Below are positions 1 through 7,882 of a DNA stretch of 22,044 nt, piece after piece (positions within the stretch are counted from its first letter, which is position 1; every line of letters starts with the position of its first letter). The DNA is from Promethearchaeota archaeon (lineage in GTDB: Archaea; Asgardarchaeota; Lokiarchaeia; Sigyniarchaeales; SOKP01): the NCBI GenBank assembly GCA_019894815.1, contig JAGXNU010000012.1:1-22044 (forward strand), given 5' to 3'. Made by a program: the position numbers and the translations under genes. The notes below the pieces were generated by a model. It worked only from the letters and a program-made list of their open reading frames with translations, ran no database searches and had not been told where the DNA came from.

Positions 1-1256
1 CCCATATCTCGCACAGCAAATCGTCCCATCTCTGGAAAATCTTCATATTTTTCAATACAAAGTTTCTTAATGGGTTGTAGTTTTACGATTGCAGCTTCGT
101 TTCTTTTTATAAATTTGGGCGAATCTTCAATGACAGCACCAGTTTTTTGATCAAGCTTCTTAATTAGTTCTACGAACTTTGCTGCGACTTGAGCGGTATG
201 AGTATGGATAACGGGAGTATAACCTTGAGCAAGGGCTGTTGGATGCCAAATTACAATAACTTGTCCAATCCAATGACCATTAGGGTTGACGACGGTGGGT
301 GGATCCTTAGGATGACCCATGCAATCTCCTCTGCTAACATCTTTTAGTTCAATCCCTCTAATGCTGAATCCAATATTGTCTCCTGGTATTGCTTCGTTAA
401 TTTCCTCGTGATGCATCTCTATGCTTCGGATTTCACCTTGGAATCCGGTTGGTTGAATGATGATCTTATCATTCTTCTTCAACACTCCAGATTCTACCTT
501 TCCAACGGGTACTACCCCAGTACCTTTGATTCGATATGCATCTTGAATAGGAACGCGCAATGGTTTACCTGTAGGCTTATCTGGAATCACAAAAGCATCA
601 ATAGCATCAATAAGAGTAGGTCCTGTATACCAAGGTAAGTTAGGTGAAGCATCAATAAGGTTTTCAGCCTTAAGTCCGCTTACTGGAACGAAGTGGATTT
701 TTTTTACGGGAAAACCGATGTTTCGTAGCAATTCAGAGACTGCATCCACGCATTCTTTATATCGTTCTTCTTTATACTCATATACATCTGCCTTATTTAT
801 GGCAACAACCAGTTGTTTTACGCCCAAAGTCTGAGCTAAGTATGCATGTTCTCTGGTTTGACCATTGGCCGCAATTCCTACTTCCATTTCTCCTTTCTTT
901 CCCGAAACTACAAGAATGGCGGCATCAGCTTGAGAGGCACCAGTGATCATGTTCTTTACGAAGTCAGCATGCCCTGGAGCATCAATGATGGTAAAGTACT
1001 TTGATTTGGTTTCGAACTTTCGGAATGCTAAGTCAATTGTAATACCTCTTTGACGTTCTTCTTTAAGGCGATCAAACACGTACGCATATGACCAGGATTC
1101 TCTGTCGTACTCCTTTGCTAGCTTTTCGAGCTCACGGGCTTCTCTGTCTGAAATAGCTCCCGTTTTGATGAGCATAGCGCCCATCATAGTGCTCTTTCCA
1201 TGATCTATATGCCCGATTATCACAAGGTTCAAGTGCGGCTTTTCTTTTCCTGACAT
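1..1256 (-). CDS. tef1: Translation elongation factor EF-1 alpha, C-terminus cut by window edge
   Basis: GTPase that delivers aminoacyl-tRNA to the ribosomal A site in the cytoplasm. I translated the reverse strand by eye: it begins MSGKEKPHLN at the ATG at 1256 and stays open to position 1, giving about 418 residues of the usual 430 or so. The G1 loop GHIDHGKST (residues 15-23), the G2 threonine in RGITID, G3 DAPGH and G4 NKAD are all present. The two following beta-barrel domains are recognisable, including GTGVVPVGKVESG and the HTHTAQV region. An AAGGA element lies 11 bases before the ATG. In many archaea this gene directly follows EF-2 after S7; here it is about 11 kb away from S7 behind unrelated genes. 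S10, its common downstream neighbour, would lie beyond the window. Product call is firm. Confidence 0.97.
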   Translation of the reverse strand, partial: MSGKEKPHLNLVIIGHIDHGKSTMMGAMLIKTGAISDREARELEKLAKEYDRESWSYAYVFDRLKEERQRGITIDLAFRKFETKSKYFTIIDAPGHADFVKNMITGASQADAAILVVSGKKGEMEVGIAANGQTREHAYLAQTLGVKQLVVAINKADVYEYKEERYKECVDAVSELLRNIGFPVKKIHFVPVSGLKAENLIDASPNLPWYTGPTLIDAIDAFVIPDKPTGKPLRVPIQDAYRIKGTGVVPVGKVESGVLKKNDKIIIQPTGFQGEIRSIEMHHEEINEAIPGDNIGFSIRGIELKDVSRGDCMGHPKDPPTVVNPNGHWIGQVIVIWHPTALAQGYTPVIHTHTAQVAAKFVELIKKLDQKTGAVIEDSPKFIKRNEAAIVKLQPIKKLCIEKYEDFPEMGRFAVRDM

Positions 1257-1492
1257 TTCAATCAATTTCCTTTATTTTAATATCAAAACTATATTTTAGA
1301 ATAGAATAATTTAAAGTAATTCTGCAATATAGTTTGAATAATCATCTTAATGATATCAATTATTTATTTTTTACTATAATTTAGTCCAAGATATTAGGTA
1401 AACTACTATCATTATAATGATATTATTAATTTCTCTAAATGAATATTTATTATTGAATAATGATTTATGTTTCAAATTTAGAAGTTTATAAT

Positions 1493-1930
1493 TTAAAGTA
1501 GATCTTCAATTAGTTTATCTTGATTTTCTTTTAATAATGCGAAAATTTCATTTATTTCGTTCATGAAATTGATATAGTCTCCATTTTCATCAATAATTTC
1601 TGATTGTACTTTTTTATTGAGAAATTTCGCGAATACGATATCTAAATCGCGTGTATTTAATCTTGTTTCTTTTAGAAAATCTAATAGGTGATGCATGTAA
1701 AAAGCCTTAACATACAATTTCTCATTGCTATATTGTTTTTCTATATCTTTTTTATAAAAAAACTTTAACTGCCGTGAAGCGTTGCTCTCTTCCTCGTCAC
1801 CATTATTTCGAGCTTCTTTAGAAAATGCCCATTCTGTTCCATAATCTATATTTTGATTGACATAATTTGCGATTAAGCGATCTATTTTTGCTTTATCCGT
1901 CCATTTGCTATGTATGACCCAATTTGGCAT
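1493..1930 (-). CDS. Unrecognised 145-residue protein with conserved-looking histidines
   Basis: I do not recognise a family with confidence. The ATG start gives MPNWVIHSKW, a soluble, charged, mostly helical protein with no membrane segment or signal peptide. Residues that could bind metal are H7 near the N-terminus and the group H80, H81 and D84 in MHHLLDF. That spacing recalls helical HD-type or zinc-dependent phospholipase-like hydrolases, but the match is only suggestive. An acidic patch (residues 44-49) follows a basic one. The gene sits alone, in the same direction as EF-1A (236 bases before it) and divergent from aIF2-alpha (175 bases). Codon and base use look like the neighbours. It is probably a real gene because of its length, its ATG and the organised sequence. 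Confidence 0.7.
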   Translation of the reverse strand: MPNWVIHSKWTDKAKIDRLIANYVNQNIDYGTEWAFSKEARNNGDEEESNASRQLKFFYKKDIEKQYSNEKLYVKAFYMHHLLDFLKETRLNTRDLDIVFAKFLNKKVQSEIIDENGDYINFMNEINEIFALLKENQDKLIEDLL

Positions 1931-2105
1931 TTTTTCTTGGAATATGTTGTATTTTTACGCGTTATGTGATGTAAAATTGATATAAAATAATAAATTTTAA
2001 GGCATGAAAGCCAAAAATAAAAAACGATATCTGCTTATAAAAATTAAATTACATGATTTACAATAATAAAATAAAATAATAAACTCATACTATCGTTGAT
2101 TCCCC

Positions 2106-2930
2106 ATGGTTAGAAATAAAACACCTTTTCCAAAAGAAGGAGACTTTATCATTGGTCGAGCAGTTAATGTTGAGCAACAATATATTTATGTGGATTTAGC
2201 GGACTATAAAGGTTTACCTTCGGAGGAATTTGCTCAAGGGATGATTCATATCAGTGAAATTTCTAGTCGTTGGATAAAGAACATTAGAAATTTTGTTAGG
2301 ATTGGTCAAGTTATTGTTTGTCGAGTTTTAAAGGTGGATCCTTCAAAAGGACACATTGATCTTTCACTTAGAAGGGTGAATTCCGCTCAGAAAAAGAAAG
2401 TCGCAAAAGAAAGGAAATATGCGGTAAAATTTGACAACCTACTGCAATTTTTGACAGAAACTGAAGGAGTAAGCATGACATTAGATGAATCATGGGACCA
2501 AATTGGATGGCCCTTATTAGATAATTATAAATTTTATCAAGAAACTATTGAAAACCTGAAAGAACATGGCGAAGAAATCATTGATGAACTAACAGATATT
2601 TCTAAGGATATCAAAGAAATATTCTTAAAAATTGTAGATGAAAATGTGGAAATTACAACTGTAAGAATATCTGGAAAAATCAAACTGGTCAACAGACAAG
2701 GCGATGGAATTGATCGAATTAAAGATACTCTGAAAAATGTCGTGAGTATTGTAGAAAATCCTCGAGATACGAGAAGACTCGATATTACTTACCTTGGAGC
2801 ACCATATTATCGAATGGACGTGATATCTAAGGATTATCTTGACGCAGAAGGCATTATTTCGGATGTAATGGACGTATTAGAAGCAAAGTCTGTAGAACAT
2901 GAGGGTTTATTTGAATTCATTAGAAACTAA
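2106..2930 (+). CDS. eif2a: Translation initiation factor aIF2, alpha subunit
   Basis: One subunit of the heterotrimeric aIF2 that brings initiator Met-tRNA to the small ribosomal subunit. Its 274 residues compare with a usual 265 or so. Residues about 12-88 are an S1/OB-fold domain (EGDFIIGRAVNV, then GHIDLSLRRV), containing the archaeal version of the eukaryotic Ser51 loop, MIHISEISSRWIKNIR. The middle part (about 95-175) is helical, and the last 90 residues form the alpha/beta domain that docks on the gamma subunit (VRISGKIKLV, ITYLGAPYYR). No clear ribosome-binding site precedes the ATG (GATTCCCC), so a leaderless or weakly led transcript is possible. Nop10 follows after 29 bases, the conserved archaeal gene order. 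L44e-S27e, its usual upstream partners, sit 5.5 kb away on the other strand. Confidence 0.96.
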   Translation: MVRNKTPFPKEGDFIIGRAVNVEQQYIYVDLADYKGLPSEEFAQGMIHISEISSRWIKNIRNFVRIGQVIVCRVLKVDPSKGHIDLSLRRVNSAQKKKVAKERKYAVKFDNLLQFLTETEGVSMTLDESWDQIGWPLLDNYKFYQETIENLKEHGEEIIDELTDISKDIKEIFLKIVDENVEITTVRISGKIKLVNRQGDGIDRIKDTLKNVVSIVENPRDTRRLDITYLGAPYYRMDVISKDYLDAEGIISDVMDVLEAKSVEHEGLFEFIRN

Positions 2931-2959
2931 AACAATCTAATTCAGAAGAATCGATTATC

Positions 2960-3157
2960 ATGGTTAAATATCTCTTGAAATGTAAGGAATGTAATCAGTA
3001 TGGACTTAATAATTCAGAAAATAATTCAAAATGCTCAAATTGTGGAGGTCAACTTTTAAATCCAAGACCGCCAAAATACTCGCCTATTGATAAGTATGGA
3101 AAATATCGGCGTGATTATTTCAAGGAAGATTTTAAAAAGAGATTTGAGCAAAATTAA
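2960..3157 (+). CDS. nop10: H/ACA ribonucleoprotein core protein Nop10
   Basis: Small scaffold protein of the H/ACA guide RNP that converts uridine to pseudouridine in rRNA with Cbf5, Gar1 and L7Ae. The 65 residues match the family's length of about 60. The N-terminal zinc ribbon has C8, C11, C25 and C28. After it comes the signature linker and helix that bind Cbf5: PRPPKYSPIDKYGKYRR. It lies 29 bases after aIF2-alpha and is surely co-transcribed with it. A PAC2-family chaperone gene often follows in other archaea, but here the gene meets the convergent GINS gene. The two stop codons share the bases TTAA at 3154-3157. Confidence 0.95.
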   Translation: MVKYLLKCKECNQYGLNNSENNSKCSNCGGQLLNPRPPKYSPIDKYGKYRRDYFKEDFKKRFEQN

Positions 3158-3804
3158 GATAGCTCTATTTTTTCAGCGAATTTTTCATTTATTAAGATGA
3201 TTGCATTTTTTTTAGGTAAATTAATGACGTCTTCCTTCTCGAAAGGACCGTAAATTTTTAAATCAACACCAACTAAGGGAGGTGTTTTCTTCAACATCCA
3301 AACGAGAGTGTATTGATAGTCAGTTTCTTCTTGTAGATGTGTTGATTTTATTGGTTCGGTTTTTTCAGGTACATCTAAAGTGTCTTTTTCTAATATTGGT
3401 TTGGCGATTACGTCAAAGATTAATTTCTCTTGTGGTTTTTCCAAGAGAGATACGATCTTGATTTTATTATAACCCTTGAATGAACCTACAAGATTTTGAT
3501 AAAAAAATTTTTCATGTTCGATCAGATGATTTAGATTAATTTCTTCCAAAGCCATGGCTGAATTAATTATTTTTAGCTTCCTAATCTGCAGGAAATCATC
3601 AAAGAGGTAATTAAAATTATCGCTATATTCTTTTATAAGTCGGATTTTTATAGGATCATTGTCAATGAGATTAAAATTATTAATTTGAGACTTGCTCTCT
3701 TGAAATCTAATATAATTTTCCTCAGAAAAATCAATGACATTAACTTGTTCTAATTCAGTTATCCATTGATTATAAAGGTCCTCATATTCCTTTTTAAAAT
3801 TCAT
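3154..3804 (-). CDS. gins51: GINS complex subunit, Gins51 (Gins15) type
   Basis: Subunit of the archaeal GINS complex, which joins MCM and the Cdc45/RecJ-like protein at the replication fork. Length is 216 residues. The N-terminal helical A domain (about 1-110) carries the basic segment LQIRKLKIINSAM. An acidic, proline-containing linker (about 138-162) follows, then the small beta-rich B domain at 163-215 with the hallmark pattern PPLVGVDLKIYGPFEKED and NLPKKNAIILI. An A domain before the B domain is the Gins51/Sld5-Psf1 arrangement, not the Gins23 one. It is the last gene of the PriL-PriS-GINS unit, 56 bases after PriS. This order is conserved in archaea. The start is an ATG; the stop overlaps the convergent Nop10 stop. 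Confidence 0.9.
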   Translation of the reverse strand: MNFKKEYEDLYNQWITELEQVNVIDFSEENYIRFQESKSQINNFNLIDNDPIKIRLIKEYSDNFNYLFDDFLQIRKLKIINSAMALEEINLNHLIEHEKFFYQNLVGSFKGYNKIKIVSLLEKPQEKLIFDVIAKPILEKDTLDVPEKTEPIKSTHLQEETDYQYTLVWMLKKTPPLVGVDLKIYGPFEKEDVINLPKKNAIILINEKFAEKIELS

Positions 3805-3860
3805 TTAAATCTTATCTACTCTAATATATAAAACAAGTTGACATCTAATTAATTTTTAAC

Positions 3861-5138
3861 CTAAACAATTTTTGCAACACCTTTACACAATAGGAATACG
3901 GCCACGTGATGGGGAACTTCAATTATTTCGCCACAATCATATTCGCCATATGTTATTCCTTTAATTTTTGTTGCAGGAACTTTAACATCAGTTATTTCCA
4001 ATTTTTGAGTAATTTGTTTCTTACTTTTAAATACAATTGGGTCAATTAATTCATTACTTTCATCTAACGGGTTGAATTCATCAAGTTGATTATATTCAAG
4101 TTCTTGAACTTTGAACCCTGTCTTTCCATGTAATGTCCCGGGATATCTAATAAGTCTATGGATATCTATTGAAACCGGTTCATCGATCTCTGCACCAACT
4201 TTCTTTACAACAGCTTTAAGTAATTTTTTCCACGTAGGTAAGCCAAAACCTTCTATTGACCATATACTCCGTTTTTTGCCATTAATAATCTCTAAAAAAT
4301 CTTCTCGATAATTTAGCAGACTATTAACTCGGAGTGCTGTTAAATTGCCCCAATGCGGATCACGTAAGAAATGTTCTATTTCAAGAGGATCCATGCGTAA
4401 AATCTCCTCAAGTTTAGCCATTATTTTGTTTGACCATCCTTTGTTATCTTTTAAGAGGCCAAAAATACTTGTCTTCTCATGTAAACCCAAAATTTCAAAT
4501 GATATATTATGCCCCGTTAGATAATCAACTATTTCTCTTCTCTGATCACTCGTTAAAGTTCTAATTCTTGGATCAACTATCTTTAAATGATATCCCCGAT
4601 GACCCGAGAATGCTATATTCATTTGTTCAACATTTAGTGCAAAATCAGGAATTAGAAAATTATCTATTAATTTAATGATTTCTTTTTTCGCAATATCTAA
4701 ACATTTATCACATATCCAAGCAATCCTTGTTATTTTTAGCTTTTCGCATTTAGGGCATTTTTCAATTATCCCTTTACCATTCGTTCCACATTCCTTACAG
4801 TACCAGAGATCGTGATCGTTTTTACATTCAGTATAAAAATGATCAACATCAATGTCTATTACAAAATCACAACCTTGATAGCCTTTATTTTCCATGTCAT
4901 TATCATCAGGTCGACTATAAAGGGAACCGCTTGAATAAGCATGTTTTGGACTTTTTTTAATAAGAAATTGCCTTAAATCATCAAGTTGAGCAAAACCTAA
5001 ATGTCTTTGCATGAATTGGTTGTCCCATAGAAGAAATCCAAATTCTCTTCGATCTAGCATGCTTACAGATGGAATATCTTTATTGGATTCTTGATAATAT
5101 GCTTGGAACAAATTCTTAAGAAAAATTTCATTATTCAT
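3861..5138 (-). CDS. priS: DNA primase small (catalytic) subunit PriS
   Basis: Catalytic subunit of the archaeal/eukaryotic-type primase that makes primers for DNA replication. Length is 425 residues, somewhat longer than the usual 330-400. The metal-binding motif is VIDIDVDHF, with D95 and D97 as the catalytic pair. A cysteine-rich zinc region follows (C105, H109, C114, C117, C128, C131, C143, C146). The nucleotide-binding motif SGHRGYH is at 178-184. D325 in DIHRLIRYPGTLHGKTG (325-341) should be the third catalytic aspartate, followed by the R-P-LHGKTG signature. The C-terminal 60 residues are lysine- and proline-containing and poorly defined. The start ATG lies inside the end of PriL (8-base overlap, ATGAATAA), so translation is probably coupled. 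Confidence 0.96.
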   Translation of the reverse strand: MNNEIFLKNLFQAYYQESNKDIPSVSMLDRREFGFLLWDNQFMQRHLGFAQLDDLRQFLIKKSPKHAYSSGSLYSRPDDNDMENKGYQGCDFVIDIDVDHFYTECKNDHDLWYCKECGTNGKGIIEKCPKCEKLKITRIAWICDKCLDIAKKEIIKLIDNFLIPDFALNVEQMNIAFSGHRGYHLKIVDPRIRTLTSDQRREIVDYLTGHNISFEILGLHEKTSIFGLLKDNKGWSNKIMAKLEEILRMDPLEIEHFLRDPHWGNLTALRVNSLLNYREDFLEIINGKKRSIWSIEGFGLPTWKKLLKAVVKKVGAEIDEPVSIDIHRLIRYPGTLHGKTGFKVQELEYNQLDEFNPLDESNELIDPIVFKSKKQITQKLEITDVKVPATKIKGITYGEYDCGEIIEVPHHVAVFLLCKGVAKIV

Positions 5139-6318
5139 TTTTAGTTTTAGTTTTAACCTCCTCTTTAGGTTTATGTTTACGGTATTGTTTAAATTGCACG
5201 TAAAATAAGGGGTGTTGTATCTTTCTCTGAGAATCGAGTTTTTTAGAATGATAACCTTCTAAACATAATTTATCTTTATATTTCATTGCCATGCAGAGAC
5301 TATATGATTTTAAAGTAGAACAAGAGTGGGGTGAGTATCCCTTCTTTTTCGCAAATTCCACCTGATATTCTGTTTTCTTTCTATCAAAATCTGGCAATTT
5401 CGCAAACAAGTTAACAATTTCATCAATCGGAATTTCTAAAGAATGTAAAAAGAAGACAAGGAATAATCTTTCAATATGAGTTATGTTTTGACCTTCATCA
5501 ACTTTCATGAGAATATCTTCTACACAAGGAGGAAAACTCTCTTCTACTTTTTCTCCTTTTTTATACTTAATCTCAAATGAATATTCAAATTCTTCTTTTT
5601 TCAATTCCCATTCGCCAAGAATTCTCTCGTTGAGCTCTCTCATTTCTTTAATTTCAAGAATTTTATTCTTAAAATCATCTAAACTAGAAAGATCCTTCGT
5701 TTGTTCAATTATTAGCTTTTTTCTTACAACCTCCTGTAAAAGGCGGGTTAAATCTTTTTTTTCAATTAAAACAAATCCTTTAATTAAAGCATTATGAACA
5801 AGTTTTCGATAATCATCTCTTAAATTAGAAGCAAGTCTGAGATAATCAATGTAATGAATGCTGAATCGTGTTTGAAGAACTTGTCTTCGATCCTTCTCAA
5901 CAATTAATCCAAACGGAACTGCTTTATCATGATATTCGATTTCTAATTCCAAATCTTTACAGATAGAATATAAATTGAAATCATTATCCTCTCTAATCAA
6001 TTTATTATAAGTGTGTTTTGAATATAGGTTAGCAACTCTATTGGCAATTGGTATACTATTATTTATGTAAAGCAGAATTTTCAAAATGGTATAAAGATAA
6101 ACGTTTAACTCATCTGCTTTATAAGTTTTTATTTCTTCGATATTTTCAAAAGCTGTTTTAAATATATTAAAAATACGATCTACTAATTCCCCGTCTGGAT
6201 ATTCTGCTATTTTTTCCTTGATAAAATCTACCGGATCTTTTGATGCTATCCCAGAATAATGAATTTTCTTAGAAGGTAACCAAGGATAATGTTTTACTAA
6301 CTCATATGAGATGCTCAA
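5131..6318 (-). CDS. priL: DNA primase large subunit PriL with Fe-S domain
   Basis: Regulatory subunit of primase; its C-terminal 4Fe-4S domain helps primer initiation and handover. Length is 395 residues. The N-terminal two thirds are helical (for example VDFIKEKIAEYPDGELVDRI). The C-terminal domain carries the four expected cluster ligands: C265 (in SFPPCVEDIL), C333 and C342 (in HSCSTLKSYSLC) and C352 (LCLEGY). The start is a TTG at 6318, with an AAAGGAG element 11 bases upstream and a stop codon 10 codons above; no in-frame ATG lies near. A lysine-rich tail ends the protein. The 115 bases between PCNA and this gene hold a T-rich run and a TATA-like TTTATTTAA, so it may have its own promoter. 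Confidence 0.93.
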   Translation of the reverse strand: MSISYELVKHYPWLPSKKIHYSGIASKDPVDFIKEKIAEYPDGELVDRIFNIFKTAFENIEEIKTYKADELNVYLYTILKILLYINNSIPIANRVANLYSKHTYNKLIREDNDFNLYSICKDLELEIEYHDKAVPFGLIVEKDRRQVLQTRFSIHYIDYLRLASNLRDDYRKLVHNALIKGFVLIEKKDLTRLLQEVVRKKLIIEQTKDLSSLDDFKNKILEIKEMRELNERILGEWELKKEEFEYSFEIKYKKGEKVEESFPPCVEDILMKVDEGQNITHIERLFLVFFLHSLEIPIDEIVNLFAKLPDFDRKKTEYQVEFAKKKGYSPHSCSTLKSYSLCMAMKYKDKLCLEGYHSKKLDSQRKIQHPLFYVQFKQYRKHKPKEEVKTKTKNE

Positions 6319-6433
6319 ATCAACATCGACTCCTTTTGAATTGTTCCTTCATTATTACTTCATTATGGTGTTAAAAAATAAAGCAGTTAAATAAATTTAG
6401 ACTAAATCGAATTTGTAAATAAATGATTTTGGT

Positions 6434-7246
6434 TTAAAAATCATCCATATCATCGTCATCGTCATCCTCTTCATGTTCTACTCTTGGTGCCAGAAAAAGG
6501 GATAATTCACAATCGTTTTCCAATTTAAAAAGGATTTTTAGTGGAAAATCTGATTTTAATCCCATTTCTAATTTCAAGGTGATTGGTGATATTTTTAGAA
6601 TAGCTTTTAAGAAATCGAGACTGTAGGAACCCATGCAGGTTTCATTAATTTCACTAGAACGTAAATCTTCAAGGTCGAGATAATATTCCATTTCACCAAT
6701 CGTTCCTAGTGAAGTGAATAATAGACCTTCTCCTTCAGTAGCTTTTAAACTAAGTACTTCAGAGTAGATCTCCGCATCTTTTATAGCTTCTACTAAAATT
6801 GAAGGTTCGATTTCCCAATTTGAATTATAATCTATTTCATACAACCTATCTAATTGAAGATTTTCGATTTCATTTTCTGAGAGTGCTAAGCTAAAGGTAC
6901 GCGTTAATTTTTTATCTCCTTCAGTTTCGCGTTGCAATTTAATTTTAATTTTATTATCTTCTTCCTTGAATGCTATTTCAAGCGAATCATTTAAAGTACT
7001 TCTCTTGAGAATTTTATCTAAATCATCAATATTTAGATCAATATCTATTTTCTTATCGCAAGAGTATGAATCGAAATCTTCATCTTTGATCTTAAGTTGT
7101 AGCAAACAAATACGACTATCATCAAACGCAAGTATAGTTAATCCCTTAGGTGTGACCTTGAACTTGGCTTCAGTGACAATACTTGCGAGAGTCTCAATAA
7201 TAACTCTTAAGACCCGACTTTTATCTAATTTTAGCGAAAATGACAT
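6434..7246 (-). CDS. pcn: Sliding clamp PCNA with acidic C-terminal tail
   Basis: Ring-shaped processivity clamp that tethers polymerases, ligase and nucleases to DNA. Length is 270 residues; the family is usually 245-260. Family features include FKVTPKGLTILAFDDSRICL in the first domain, the inter-domain connector region (about 115-140) and the closing strand ELSLFLAPRVE (residue 257). Beyond this normal end is a 13-residue extension of almost only Asp and Glu, finishing MDDF. Only one PCNA gene is seen, consistent with a homotrimer. It is the first gene of the minus-strand replication block, read from a strong-looking TATA promoter, and diverges from the OB-fold gene with 170 bases between. 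AAAGGAAC precedes the ATG. Confidence 0.96.
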   Translation of the reverse strand: MSFSLKLDKSRVLRVIIETLASIVTEAKFKVTPKGLTILAFDDSRICLLQLKIKDEDFDSYSCDKKIDIDLNIDDLDKILKRSTLNDSLEIAFKEEDNKIKIKLQRETEGDKKLTRTFSLALSENEIENLQLDRLYEIDYNSNWEIEPSILVEAIKDAEIYSEVLSLKATEGEGLLFTSLGTIGEMEYYLDLEDLRSSEINETCMGSYSLDFLKAILKISPITLKLEMGLKSDFPLKILFKLENDCELSLFLAPRVEHEEDDDDDDMDDF

Positions 7247-7300
7247 TATTTATACGTTCCTTTACTTTTTTCTACTTATTAAATATGTTTTAATGACAAT

Positions 7301-7315
7301 ATTTATAAAATTCGG
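7301..7315 (-). promoter_or_regulatory. Probable BRE/TATA promoter of PCNA
   Basis: Read on the minus strand the sequence is CCGAATTTTATAAATATTG: a BRE-like CGAA followed by a TATA box, TTTATAAAT. It lies about 55 bases before the PCNA ATG, so transcription starting some 25 bases downstream would leave a leader of about 30 bases containing AAAGGAAC. It is the clearest archaeal promoter match in the window. The start site is inferred, not seen. Confidence 0.55.
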
Positions 7316-7384
7316 TATTAGACCTTTAATAATAATTAGTATTTATTTCTGGAATAATTATTTATAGTCATCTAAAAATTATAA

Positions 7385-7400
7385 AATTGTATATACAATT
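7385..7400. promoter_or_regulatory. Perfect 16-base palindrome before the OB-fold gene
   Basis: AATTGTATATACAATT is identical to its own reverse complement. It sits just before the ribosome-binding site (GAGAAGG) of the OB-fold gene, downstream of an AT-rich TATA-like stretch (AATTATTTATAG, 7356-7367). This is where a repressor operator would block transcription. It is AT-rich, so chance is not excluded, but the G and C positions are also symmetric. Confidence 0.4.
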
Positions 7401-7416
7401 CGAGAAGGTATAAAAA

Positions 7417-7761
7417 ATGGAAGAAAATAGAGATAATCAAAAGATATCAGCAAAGCGTGTAATGATAAAAGATCTTAAAAAGATGGAGATTGGTTCACAA
7501 GTACAAATTACAGGATTTGTAAAAGGAAATATTGAAGAAGAAAAAATTTTACTTGATGATAGAACTGGAGAGATAACAATTGACATCAAAAAGCTCAAAT
7601 TTCCATTCAAAACAGATGACCTTATTAACGTCTTTGCCAAAGTTAAACCAACAATGGAAGGTGAAAAAAAATTAGAGGCAATTTTTTTCCAAGATATGTC
7701 TAACCTTAATTTTGATCATTTTCAGAAATTATATGATGTGAAAAAAGAATTAACCAAATGA
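7417..7761 (+). CDS. Single OB-fold nucleic-acid-binding protein, possibly RPA-related
   Basis: 114 residues. The centre, about 20-95, reads as one OB fold: strands IGSQVQITGFVKGN, KILLDDRTGEITIDIK, a short helix region, and LINVFAKVKPTMEGEKKLEAIFF. The DDRTGEI turn and the overall size resemble the single OB folds of RPA32/Stn1/Rmi2-like proteins, but I cannot assign it to one. No zinc motif or membrane segment is present. GAGAAGG lies 7 bases before the ATG. It is divergent from PCNA and 121 bases upstream of TFS on the same strand, so a role at replication or repair intermediates, as a small ssDNA binder, is a reasonable inference from fold and position. Alternatives are an RNA-binding OB protein or a subunit of a larger complex. 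Confidence 0.75.
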   Translation: MEENRDNQKISAKRVMIKDLKKMEIGSQVQITGFVKGNIEEEKILLDDRTGEITIDIKKLKFPFKTDDLINVFAKVKPTMEGEKKLEAIFFQDMSNLNFDHFQKLYDVKKELTK

Positions 7762-7882
7762 TTTTTGATTAGAAAGTTTTGTACTTCTATTATATAACCA
7801 TTTGAACCTTTTTGATGGAAAACTTTTTTAGAGATCTAACTTTTGTTTTTTTAATCTTCTTAACTAAATAAAGCTCTTTAAA

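Noticed and set aside
408..638. Plus-strand open frame of 76 codons.
   Set aside because: It lies wholly within EF-1A on the other strand and encodes nothing recognisable.
1257..1492. Spacer between EF-1A and the unrecognised gene as a possible RNA gene.
   Set aside because: Uniformly AT-rich with no GC-rich structured block such as archaeal tRNA or guide RNA would show; TATA-like stretches for EF-1A only.
5507..5797. Plus-strand frame of 96 codons, rich in Ser and Phe.
   Set aside because: It is the antisense shadow of PriL, with composition typical of reverse-read lysine/glutamate codons.
6966..7367. Plus-strand frame of 133 codons, hydrophobic and running into the PCNA spacer.
   Set aside because: Most of it is antisense to PCNA, and it runs through the PCNA promoter and leader; no ribosome-binding site or family signal.
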